A stretch of DNA of 11,426 bases from Ignavibacteriota bacterium (GTDB taxonomy: Bacteria > Bacteroidota > Ignavibacteria > Palsa-1295), in assembly GCA_025357895.1 (NCBI GenBank), contig JANYLL010000159.1, positions 1 through 11,426 on the forward strand, given 5' to 3'. Shown one piece after another: positions 1 through 6,599 of this stretch; positions within the stretch are counted from its first letter, which is position 1; the number at the start of each line of letters is the position of its first letter. A program made the translations under genes and the position numbers. The notes below the pieces were generated by a model. That model did no database searches and was not told the origin of the DNA. It was given only the letters and a program-made list of their open reading frames with translations.

Positions 1-1280
1 GCTCACTCTATTTAATGTCGCAGGAATGGCCCAATTTACCGGCATCCGAATGGTATATGCATCGTTCCTCAAAAGAGATACACAAAGAGTCAGAGGATTA
101 CATAAATTACTGGATAAACAGAACTGTACGTTTGGGTCAAATCGAATTTGATTCGCCCCGTTATCTATATTATTTTATTACGCCTCTTATATTGCTTTCT
201 GAATATGCAAAAGATATTCTTATGAAGAAAAAATGCGTCATGATGTTAGAATACCTTCTGGTAGATTATGCAAGTCAGTATTTGAATGGAAACTTCTGCG
301 GTGCACACTCTCGGGTTGGTAATGACGCTGCATTCGATACCCGAAACGCAGAAGCAGCAAGTTATGGCGAATATTTTTTTGAAGATTCACTAAAACATAT
401 TCTTCCGGATATTGCATTTGCTGCAATATCGTCGTTCAAACTACCGCCCATAATACGAGAGATCGCAAATAATAGAAGAGAGCCGTATTCGCAGCATGAG
501 ATCAAAAGGAGCCGCGATGCATTGCGCTACTCAACTGCACTGAATTCTTCTGTTTATAAATATACATTTATGACGAAGAATTATTCACTCGGGTCGATTC
601 AAGGGGGCTTAGTTCAGCCAATCCAGCAGCGATCCTGGAGTCTGACTATCAATTCGCCTCAAAAGAATAATATTATTTTTGGTTTACATCCTTATGTTTC
701 AGAAAAAGAACTCGGCATGTTTTTCCCGGAAGAACCTTCGTTCATGCTGGAAAAGATCGATGCAGTGAAGAGTGGATATACGAGTGAGAACAAATGGGTT
801 GGCGGCTCACCTTACGAATCAATCTGCCAGTGGAAAAACCAGATCGAGTGTAGTTATAAAATTCCAATAAATGTGCAATATCAGCATGTGGATATATTCC
901 TTCCGGGATGGGGGAAATACTTATCAGTCGATTCATTAGGAAAGAAATTGATTCGGATACAATATGATTCCTGTGTAGTTACAATCGTCCCCAAAACAGT
1001 ATTTACTTTAATAAAGGAAAATGATAATTTCAGACTGAGACTCTCGCTTGATTCCGGGAAAACAAGTTATTTCCTTGCCTGTGACCACGTGGATGGATTT
1101 AATGACTTCGATGATGAGAAAACATTTTGCGGGAAAGTTGATTTGCCTGAAGGAGATCGTAAAGAGGATTGGCTTTTCCTTTCGAAATATTTAGAATCAA
1201 AAAACGGAAGTGGAATTTTAAAAATCAAACACGGTACGGATGAGCGAATCTTGGACTTTACTTCTACCACTATCCGGTAA
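1..1280 (+). CDS. Putative polysaccharide lyase-like (alpha/alpha toroid + beta-sheet) protein, 5' truncated
   Basis: The first ATG is at 15, but the frame is open to the left edge with no stop (codons for S-L-Y-L precede it). The predicted N-terminus begins in mid-domain, so I treat the gene as cut by the window. From the ATG, about 421 residues are visible. Residues 1-180 are mostly helical, with the conserved-looking block NGNFCGAHSRVGNDAAF near 92-108. Residues about 190-420 look beta-rich (WSLTI, VDIFLPGWGKYL, CVVTIVP). A helical toroid followed by a beta-sandwich is the layout of heparinase II/III and alginate-lyase-type polysaccharide lyases, and the short block resembles the Gly/His/Arg-rich loop of such toroids. 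I cannot name the family or identify catalytic residues with certainty. No signal peptide is visible because the N-terminus is missing. The 3' end overlaps the convergent SGNH gene by 63 bp. The fold assignment is inference; that this is a real gene is fairly safe. Confidence 0.6.
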   Translation, partial: SLYLMSQEWPNLPASEWYMHRSSKEIHKESEDYINYWINRTVRLGQIEFDSPRYLYYFITPLILLSEYAKDILMKKKCVMMLEYLLVDYASQYLNGNFCGAHSRVGNDAAFDTRNAEAASYGEYFFEDSLKHILPDIAFAAISSFKLPPIIREIANNRREPYSQHEIKRSRDALRYSTALNSSVYKYTFMTKNYSLGSIQGGLVQPIQQRSWSLTINSPQKNNIIFGLHPYVSEKELGMFFPEEPSFMLEKIDAVKSGYTSENKWVGGSPYESICQWKNQIECSYKIPINVQYQHVDIFLPGWGKYLSVDSLGKKLIRIQYDSCVVTIVPKTVFTLIKENDNFRLRLSLDSGKTSYFLACDHVDGFNDFDDEKTFCGKVDLPEGDRKEDWLFLSKYLESKNGSGILKIKHGTDERILDFTSTTIR

Positions 1281-2276
1281 AGGCGTAGTAATATCTTGTT
1301 CGATATGCCCGTTTTGCCATATAGCTATTTTATTAGCAAGCATCGCTGTCATTTTGTGAGCGCCATCTGAAGTAAGATGGTATGTATCAAGAAACTCATC
1401 ATCACCAAATAAGCCGTTTTTATCAAAATTCCAGATCGGAATATTTTCAGTGAGTGCAAATTGCTCAACGGCATGGTATGCCTCAAGTCGATGTAAATAG
1501 GGAAGATCGGCAATTGATCCAACTTTCGGACGGATGGGTGCATTGAAAAAAGCAAATGGGATATTTCTTTCTTTACATAGGTGATAGATCTCCTTAAGAT
1601 CCTTCAGATATTCCGGATTTAGTATATAGTTTGAATCTCTCTCAAACATATTTTCTCCAAAGCTTAAACGCTGAAAAAAATTAGGATCGTGAATATCGCG
1701 AAACGCATTATTGATCGCGAAGAGGTATATGTGAAAGTTAGGCGCGTCAAGCATTGAAGTAAGAGAAGCCGCTCCATATTGTAACACGTTCGATAGCGAC
1801 TTCTTCCTGAACTTCATTTCGGAAGTATCATTGATATTATTATGAACAATAGAACGACCGTTCAACTCTTGAAGGAAAATGCCATAGATTACTCTCTTTG
1901 GCTTCAATCCATTTTCGAGCATGTTTCGAAACATGAGAAGATTCGCTTTTGAGAAGAATCCGCCGGCTGCGGAATTCGTTACATAGTAAGGAATGTGTTG
2001 GCGGTTAAAAAGTGTATCAAGAAATGTATCGCTTACACCTCGCTCGACTACTGAACTCCCCAAAAAAAGAAGGTGAGATCTTCCTTCGCCGTTTTCCGTG
2101 ACCTCCATTTCATGATCAAGAGTGATTTGTGTACGAAGCATTATATGGAAGGTTCGCTTATTTGAAAGCGGTAGGTGCGGAATGAGAAAGACAGCGATCA
2201 CGATAAATATATATGCAGTTATCGTAATCAGCAATGCATATTTTATGAGCGATATGACAATTTCTTTTCTCACCAT
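1218..2276 (-). CDS. Membrane-anchored SGNH-hydrolase-like protein, probable MBOAT partner
   Basis: This is a 352-residue protein with one N-terminal membrane segment (about residues 11-33, flanked by K/R at the start), so the rest probably faces the periplasm. Block I of the SGNH fold is seen as FLGSSVVERGV, with Ser75 the likely nucleophile (G73-S74-S75). Block V is D297-T-Y-H300, the DxxH pair. In AlgI/AlgJ-AlgX and DltB/DltD-type systems, an SGNH-like protein receives acyl groups exported through the MBOAT channel and transfers them to a polymer. Here the gene directly follows the MBOAT gene, and its ATG shares one base with the MBOAT stop (TAATG), so coupled translation is likely. The last 21 codons, including the stop, lie antisense to the convergent lyase-like gene. 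Whether it transfers or removes acyl groups, and on which polymer, cannot be read from the sequence. No Shine-Dalgarno site precedes the start. Confidence 0.85.
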   Translation of the reverse strand: MVRKEIVISLIKYALLITITAYIFIVIAVFLIPHLPLSNKRTFHIMLRTQITLDHEMEVTENGEGRSHLLFLGSSVVERGVSDTFLDTLFNRQHIPYYVTNSAAGGFFSKANLLMFRNMLENGLKPKRVIYGIFLQELNGRSIVHNNINDTSEMKFRKKSLSNVLQYGAASLTSMLDAPNFHIYLFAINNAFRDIHDPNFFQRLSFGENMFERDSNYILNPEYLKDLKEIYHLCKERNIPFAFFNAPIRPKVGSIADLPYLHRLEAYHAVEQFALTENIPIWNFDKNGLFGDDEFLDTYHLTSDGAHKMTAMLANKIAIWQNGHIEQDITTPLPDSGRSKVQDSLIRTVFDF

Positions 2277-3700
2277 TAGAATTGATAATATATGAATGGT
2301 TGAGAGTTATCCGCACCTGCAGTCAACACGAGACCAAAAAGTATTCCAAAAACTATCGCACGCTGCCAGAGTGGAGCGTGCGCGACGAACTTTTCGCCAA
2401 GTCGGGTATATTGAGAAACATCAAGCAAGAATGCAAGAATGACAAATGGTATAATAAATACAGACGAACCGACAGAAGTAACCCCACCCTGAAAGGAAAG
2501 CATTTTTGTGACGTACATCCATGCACTTAAAAAATTAGGACTTCGAAAAATTATAAATGCAAATGCAGCCAACGTGAAAACAAAAAAGATTTTGAAAGGT
2601 GTGACAAATGTCCACTTTAGCGGTTCAATGGATTGTTTCTGCGGTTTTCCGGAAAGATCTAAATATGCTTTATGAATTCCGAGATAGAGACCGTTCAACG
2701 CACCCCATACAACATACGTCCAATTCGCCCCATGCCACAAACCGCCGATGAGCATAGTAAGAAAATTATTAAGGTAGGTGCGAGATTTTCCTTTACGATT
2801 TCCTCCAAGAGGGATATAGACATAATCTCTCAGCCAACTCGATAATGAAATATGCCATCTGCGCCAAAATTCAGTGATATTTTGGGATAGATACGGTGTT
2901 GCGAAATTGAGATTGAGTTCAATGCCGAAGAGTTTGCTTACGCCGCGTGCAATATCAGAGTATCCTGCAAAATCACCATAAAGCTGGATAGCGAAAAGAT
3001 ACATTCGTAATATAAGATCACCGCTTCCCATCGTATCCATGTGTGTAAAAGCTTCGCTGACCAGCGGTGCAATAATATCTGCGATCACCACTTTGCGCAC
3101 ATATCCGATTACGATCAAAGAAATACCGTCACGAATTTGCTCAAGTTTAATCCGGCGCTCATGCGTCAATTGCGGCAATAGCTGTGGTGCTCGTAAAATA
3201 GGACCGGCAACAAGATGTGGGAAATAGCAAACGAAGAGAGCAAAATCAAAAAGATGAGGTGTCGGAGTAAGTTGCCCGCGATAGACATCTATCACGTATG
3301 CCATTGACATGAATGTGTAAAAAGAGATTCCGATTGGCAGAACGAGAGCAAGAGTAGGGGCATGAACAACAAATCCGAGGTTAGATAGTCCGACAGCAAA
3401 AGATTGCACAAAAAAATTGCTGTACTTGAAGATCACTAAAACTATGACATTCGTGATCACCGAGAGAAGCATCCATTGCTTTTTTCGCTTATGTGTCTTT
3501 GCTCTATGCACTGCATGTGAAGCATAGAAATCAATGAGGATCGTAAGAGCGAGCAACCCAAGAAAACGCCAATCCCACCAGGCATAGAAGAAAAGGCTTG
3601 CAAGAAGCAGCATGCGGTTCTGCCCTTTGAATGGGAGAACGTAATAGAGAGCCAGCACGATGGGCAGAAAAATTGCGAATGCAAGGCTATTGAAGATCAT
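2276..3700 (-). CDS. MBOAT family O-acyltransferase (AlgI/DltB-like)
   Basis: This is a 474-residue polytopic membrane protein, the usual length for AlgI-type MBOATs (about 470-520). Family hallmarks are visible in order: the N-terminal MIFNSLAFAIFLPIV and FYAWWDWRF, the LPIGISFYTFMSMAYVIDVY block (121-140), QLYGDFAGYSDIARG (239-253), FWRRWHISLSSWLRDYVYIP with His283, and LIGGLWHGANWTYVVWG with the near-invariant MBOAT histidine His323. In characterised relatives the protein passes an acyl group, usually acetyl, across the inner membrane to a periplasmic SGNH-type transferase acting on alginate, teichoic acid or other glycans. The ATG lies in an ATGA overlap with the upstream esterase stop, and the TAA overlaps the SGNH start by one base, so the three genes form one leftward operon. 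The family call is very secure. The polymer substrate is unknown. Confidence 0.96.
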   Translation of the reverse strand: MIFNSLAFAIFLPIVLALYYVLPFKGQNRMLLLASLFFYAWWDWRFLGLLALTILIDFYASHAVHRAKTHKRKKQWMLLSVITNVIVLVIFKYSNFFVQSFAVGLSNLGFVVHAPTLALVLPIGISFYTFMSMAYVIDVYRGQLTPTPHLFDFALFVCYFPHLVAGPILRAPQLLPQLTHERRIKLEQIRDGISLIVIGYVRKVVIADIIAPLVSEAFTHMDTMGSGDLILRMYLFAIQLYGDFAGYSDIARGVSKLFGIELNLNFATPYLSQNITEFWRRWHISLSSWLRDYVYIPLGGNRKGKSRTYLNNFLTMLIGGLWHGANWTYVVWGALNGLYLGIHKAYLDLSGKPQKQSIEPLKWTFVTPFKIFFVFTLAAFAFIIFRSPNFLSAWMYVTKMLSFQGGVTSVGSSVFIIPFVILAFLLDVSQYTRLGEKFVAHAPLWQRAIVFGILFGLVLTAGADNSQPFIYYQF

Positions 3701-4407
3701 CCTTGGGGTGCGTGGCTCCTAATCCATATATTTATATGCTCCAATAACGGTGGTGTCATTTTATGTCTACCTTTATACTCATAATACTCCGAAGAAATTC
3801 CCTTTGATATAAGAAAATTATGGGCAAAAATTGATTCTGAAGTTGGAAGAACTTCATCTTTGCTTCCGTGAGTGATAAGAAATTGAGATTTGGTATTTAT
3901 AGATTCCCATTTTTCTATTGGCCTAGGGAAAAATCCGCTCATGGCAATAACGCCTTTCGGATTGATATTTCCTCGTAAACTCAAAATATAACTCATCGCA
4001 GCGCCCTGACTGAATCCAAGTAAGAATAAATTCTCTTCACGTACGTCTTTTTCATTTAAAAGAGCGATGATCATATTAGTGAGAATTGCTTCCGAATCCT
4101 TAAAATGTGCTTCACTAAATGATTCAAGTGGATGATCGTAATCATATGGCAGAAACCATTCGAACTTCCCATCTGATAATTTGTATGTAGCTTGGATAGA
4201 AATAACATGCAACTCAGGATCGAGCATACCCTCTACTGAAAATATCGTTTCTGCTTTCGCGTCACGCCCATGCAGCATTATTACCAAAGGCGTCGAAGCG
4301 CTTTGGATACTTGGCCGTCGTTCGAGATAAAGCAGTGGGTATGGTGCTGTGGGCATAATCTGCGGAACTTGATAGAAGTCCGAACTCGTTAAAGGCGCTC
4401 TTAACAA
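3697..4407 (-). CDS. Alpha/beta-hydrolase, phospholipase/carboxylesterase-like
   Basis: This 236-residue protein matches the Abhydrolase_2 (YpfH/carboxylesterase) type, which is usually 200-240 residues. Visible are the oxyanion-loop motif LVIMLHGRDA (41-50), the nucleophile elbow GFSQGA with Ser133, the acid in HGSKDEVLP with Asp184, and the catalytic histidine in GRHKM with His215. Together they form a complete Ser-Asp-His triad. No signal peptide or membrane segment is present, so it is probably cytosolic. Homologues hydrolyse short-chain acyl esters; the natural substrate here is unknown. It is the first gene of the MBOAT/SGNH operon, its stop overlapping the MBOAT ATG by 4 bp. The start is uncertain. 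The frame can begin at a TTG (4405-4407), used here, or at an ATG at 4354-4356 that leaves 22 residues before TPLVIMLHG and is at least as plausible. GGAG lies only 2 nt before the TTG, too close for a normal ribosome site. Confidence 0.9.
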   Translation of the reverse strand: MLRAPLTSSDFYQVPQIMPTAPYPLLYLERRPSIQSASTPLVIMLHGRDAKAETIFSVEGMLDPELHVISIQATYKLSDGKFEWFLPYDYDHPLESFSEAHFKDSEAILTNMIIALLNEKDVREENLFLLGFSQGAAMSYILSLRGNINPKGVIAMSGFFPRPIEKWESINTKSQFLITHGSKDEVLPTSESIFAHNFLISKGISSEYYEYKGRHKMTPPLLEHINIWIRSHAPQG

Positions 4408-4420
4408 AACTCCAGGACTA

Positions 4421-4449
4421 TTTGTTAGCAGGTATTAGCTTTAAGCTTG
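4421..4449 (+). promoter_or_regulatory. Candidate Bacteroidota-type promoter for tRNA-Met
   Basis: TTTG (4421-4424) and TAAGCTTG (4442-4449) are separated by 17 nt. The second box matches five of the six fixed positions of the Bacteroidota -7 element TAnnTTTG, and the first fits the -33 TTG. Transcription would begin almost at the 5' end of the tRNA, leaving little or no leader. The assignment depends on the host using a Bacteroidota-type primary sigma factor. Confidence 0.3.
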
Positions 4450-4453
4450 ACAA

Positions 4454-4527
4454 GGCGGGGTAGCTCAGCTGGTTAGAGCGTCGGAATCATAATCCGCAGG
4501 TCGTGGGTTCAAGTCCCTCTCCCGCTA
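4454..4527 (+). tRNA. tRNA-Met (anticodon CAT), elongator type
   Basis: The full cloverleaf can be folded by eye. The acceptor stem GGCGGGG (4454-4460) pairs with TCCCGCT (4520-4526), with G-U at 1-72 and 7-66. TA follows at positions 8-9. The D-stem is GCTC/GAGC with a 9-nt loop. The anticodon loop ATCATAA (4486-4492) has anticodon CAT at 4488-4490, the variable loop is AGGTC, and the T-loop is TTCAAGT. The discriminator is A73. A paired 1-72 position and the lack of three G-C pairs in the anticodon stem argue against initiator tRNA. Lysidine-type tRNA-Ile(CAU) is less likely, because GGCGGNG...CCGCTA acceptors are typical of bacterial elongator Met. CCA is not encoded (CGG follows), so the CCA-adding enzyme would be needed. 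Mismatches are seen at 27-43 (T/C) and 50-64 (T/T). Confidence 0.93.
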
Positions 4528-4535
4528 CGGAAAAA

Positions 4536-4573
4536 GGAAGAAGGATGAATAAAATTCATCCTTCTTTCATTTT
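4536..4573 (+). terminator. Rho-independent-type terminator after tRNA-Met
   Basis: A 15-bp stem (4536-4550 with 4554-4568, one G-T pair) encloses the 3-nt loop AAA and is followed by ATTTT. The inner 11 bp (GAAGGATGAAT/ATTCATCCTTC) are perfect. It begins 8 nt after the tRNA discriminator base. The T-run is short, but the stem is very strong. An A-run precedes the hairpin (4531-4535), so it could also stop transcription arriving from the right. Confidence 0.75.
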
Positions 4574-4733
4574 AAACCTTGATTCAGCAAGAAACAAATT
4601 AAACTTTTCGGTATCATATAGTCTCCAAGTGCTATCGTAGGCGAATATCATTGTTACGTTATTATTATTCTTTGTAATTAATGCAATGTCAGGTGTAACT
4701 TTCGTCTTCGAAGCGGGTTATTAGAGTACAGGG
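4574..4733. other. Intergenic leader, no gene seen
   Basis: These 160 bp lie between the tRNA terminator and the small secreted-protein gene. Stops occur in every rightward frame, and no RNA fold, repeat or conserved small ORF was recognised. The only signal is a weak promoter-like pair near its right end, listed separately. The remainder is AT-rich without evident structure. Confidence 0.5.
4671..4703 (+). promoter_or_regulatory. Candidate promoter for the small secreted protein gene
   Basis: TTTG (4671-4674) and TAACTTTC (4696-4703) are spaced by 21 nt. The second box fits five of the six fixed positions of TAnnTTTG. Transcription from it would give a leader of about 25 nt before the ATG at 4734. 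This is a weak match in AT-rich DNA. Confidence 0.28.
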
Positions 4734-5132
4734 ATGAAAAAGCTATTTCTTATTATATTGGTTTTAGTCTTCGCAGGGCAGCTCAAAGCGCAAAATATTG
4801 CGAAAAATGAGCCGTCTATCAAAGATATCAGCCTAAACGGCACTTCAGCGGGCATTCCGAGCGTTGCGGAATACCCCGGCTATAAGGTGCTATGCCAGCA
4901 AAATAAAAGGAATTTGTCGTTTGAGATCTTTTCACCGAAACTTGATAAGGCTGAGGTAAAACTCGTTAACTCAGACGGTGCTGATGTTTGCACGATCTAC
5001 AAGGGAAAAATCCATCTCGGAAAGAATGTTTTCACGCTTTCATCGAAGAAGCCGCCGTGCGGGATGTATTATGTCGTCTCCAAGCTTTCCTGCGGCGAAC
5101 AGTTTGCGGATAAGGTCGTAATCACGAAGTAA
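4734..5132 (+). CDS. Small secreted protein, mostly a sorting-domain-like (T9SS CTD-type) module
   Basis: This 132-residue protein begins with a clear Sec signal peptide (MKKLFLIILVLVFAGQLKA, probable cleavage before Gln20). A short linker of about 35-40 residues follows. Residues about 59-132 have the rhythm of a type IX secretion C-terminal sorting domain: beta strands SFEIFSP and AEVKLVNSDGADV, then G-KNVFTLS, PPCGMYYVVSK and the terminal strand KVVITK. In that family, V-L-x-D-x-x-G, G-x-Y and a terminal K-x-x-I-x-K-type strand are typical. Four cysteines (54, 86, 109, 120) remain in the mature part and could form two disulfides. There is no catalytic or binding domain upstream of the module, which is unusual because sorting domains normally end much larger proteins. 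Base composition is about 45% GC by hand count, a little above that of mpl downstream. The CTD assignment is by pattern only; function is unknown. Confidence 0.75.
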   Translation: MKKLFLIILVLVFAGQLKAQNIAKNEPSIKDISLNGTSAGIPSVAEYPGYKVLCQQNKRNLSFEIFSPKLDKAEVKLVNSDGADVCTIYKGKIHLGKNVFTLSSKKPPCGMYYVVSKLSCGEQFADKVVITK

Positions 5133-5161
5133 TAATTTTTCCGGCGAATAAAACTTTTCGG

Positions 5162-5182
5162 ATGAGTGTTAGCCACACTCAT
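5162..5182 (+). other. Inverted repeat overlapping the mpl start
   Basis: ATGAGTGT (5162-5169) and ACACTCAT (5175-5182) form a perfect 8-bp stem with the 5-nt loop TAGCC. The first possible mpl start (ATG 5162) is inside the left arm, and the second possible start (ATG 5183) begins at the base after the right arm. It could influence which start is used, be an operator, or be chance. Confidence 0.45.
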
Positions 5183-6595
5183 ATGCTAATTTATTTTATC
5201 GGTATTTGTGGAACAGCCATGGGCAACGGAGCGCTTTTGTTGCGCGAAATGGGTTATGATGTTGCCGGCTCTGATGAAAATGTCTATCCCCCGATGTCCG
5301 ATCTGCTCATAGCAAGCGGAATAAAAATCTTTTCAGGCTATGACCCCTCTCATCTAAATATAAAAACCGATCTCGTCGTCATTGGAAATGTTCTCAGCAG
5401 AGGAAACTCTGAAGTGGAATATGTCCTTTCTGAGAAATTAAAATATACCTCTCTTGCAGAGTTACTAAAAAATTATGTGATACAAGGTAAGGAATCAATC
5501 GTTGTTAGTGGTACTCATGGCAAGACAACGACTTCGGCACTTGCAGCGTGGACATTTGAATCGGCAGGTCTTGAACCGAATTTTCTTGTCGGCGGAGTGC
5601 TTGAAAATTTTGGAAGAGGATATCAGGCAAAACCCGAAAGTAATTATGTGATATTAGAAGGTGATGAATATGATACTGCCTTCTTCGATAAGCGCTCGAA
5701 ATTTTTGCATTATCTTCCTACTACACTAATCATAAATAATATTGAGTTCGATCATGCCGATATTTTTTCTTCACTTGATGAAATAAAACTTTCTTTTCGA
5801 AGACTAATAAATCTTGTTCCGCAAAATGGCACCATCATTGCAAATGGAGATGACGCGAATGTCAGGGATATAATTACAAAATCATTAGCTCCTGTTGAAA
5901 CCTTTGGTTTATCGCCTGATTGTAATTGGTTTGCGACAAATATATCCTATAAGACCTCTACGTCCCATTTTGACCTATTCCACAATGGCAGATTTGAAGC
6001 AAGCATTGGAGTAAATTTACTTGGAGAGTTTAATATAAAAAATGCACTCGCCGTTATTATTGCCGCACGGCATCATGGAATTTCTTATGAAGTAATCCAA
6101 CAAGCTTTCTCGACTTTCAAAAATGTCAAGCGCCGATTAGAATTCAAAGGGGAGTTCGGCGGAGTGAAAGTTTATGATGATTTTGCACATCATCCGACCG
6201 CAATACGCGAAACCTTAAAAGCATTTCGCACAAAATATCCCAAAGAACGCATCTTCGCAATCTTTGAACCAGGTTCGAATACAACGCGGCGTAATATTTT
6301 CCAAAAAGAACTTGCCGAGTGCTTTGCCGATGCCGATGTCGTTTTAATTTCTCAAATTGCAAGATTGCATTTGCTTTCCGAATCCGAGCGTCTCGATCCC
6401 AAAAAAGTAATGGCAGATATCCGCGGACAAGGAAAGGAGGCATTTTACCTGCCAGACCCTGAAGCGATCAGTTCGATGGTCGCTAAGACTGCGAGGAAAG
6501 ATGATATTATCATTGTGATGTCGAATGGTGGATTTGGAGGAATACATGAATTACTGAAAAGGAAATTATCAGACAAAAATAATTATTTTCCTTAA
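5162..6595 (+). CDS. mpl: UDP-N-acetylmuramate:L-Ala-gamma-D-Glu-meso-DAP ligase (Mpl)
   Basis: Mpl is a Mur ligase that joins recycled murein tripeptide to UDP-MurNAc in the cytoplasm, returning wall material to peptidoglycan synthesis. All three Mur domains are seen. The Rossmann-like N-domain contains YFIGICGTAMGNGALLLREM and SDENVYPPMSDLL (38-50). The ATPase domain has the P-loop VSGTHGKTTT (115-124), LEGDEYDTAFFDKRSK (165-180) and NNIEFDHADIF. The C-domain contains DDFAHHPTAI (339-348) and FEPGSNTTRRN (368-378). The VYPPM and EYDTAFFDKRSK blocks distinguish Mpl from MurC. At 477 residues it is slightly long for the family (about 450-460). The start is ambiguous: ATG 5162 is used here, but ATG 5183 (MLIYFIGICG) places the glycine-rich motif at the distance usual for Mpl. 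Neither start has a Shine-Dalgarno site. The gene lies 29 bp after the small secreted-protein gene and 4 bp before the lipoprotein gene. Function is secure. Confidence 0.96.
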   Translation: MSVSHTHMLIYFIGICGTAMGNGALLLREMGYDVAGSDENVYPPMSDLLIASGIKIFSGYDPSHLNIKTDLVVIGNVLSRGNSEVEYVLSEKLKYTSLAELLKNYVIQGKESIVVSGTHGKTTTSALAAWTFESAGLEPNFLVGGVLENFGRGYQAKPESNYVILEGDEYDTAFFDKRSKFLHYLPTTLIINNIEFDHADIFSSLDEIKLSFRRLINLVPQNGTIIANGDDANVRDIITKSLAPVETFGLSPDCNWFATNISYKTSTSHFDLFHNGRFEASIGVNLLGEFNIKNALAVIIAARHHGISYEVIQQAFSTFKNVKRRLEFKGEFGGVKVYDDFAHHPTAIRETLKAFRTKYPKERIFAIFEPGSNTTRRNIFQKELAECFADADVVLISQIARLHLLSESERLDPKKVMADIRGQGKEAFYLPDPEAISSMVAKTARKDDIIIVMSNGGFGGIHELLKRKLSDKNNYFP

Positions 6596-6599
6596 ACTT

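Noticed and set aside
3039..3227. Rightward open frame inside the MBOAT gene.
   Set aside because: It is antisense to conserved MBOAT sequence and its product has low complexity with no domain.
4454..4527. Initiator tRNA-fMet.
   Set aside because: Position 1-72 is paired (G-U) and the anticodon stem lacks the three consecutive G-C pairs typical of initiators.
4601..5161. The 11-mer AAACTTTTCGG occurs at 4601-4611 and 5151-5161, flanking the small secreted-protein gene like possible direct repeats.
   Set aside because: Many 11-base repeats are expected by chance in 11 kb. There are no inverted ends, no transposase and no longer match, so it does not support a mobile unit.
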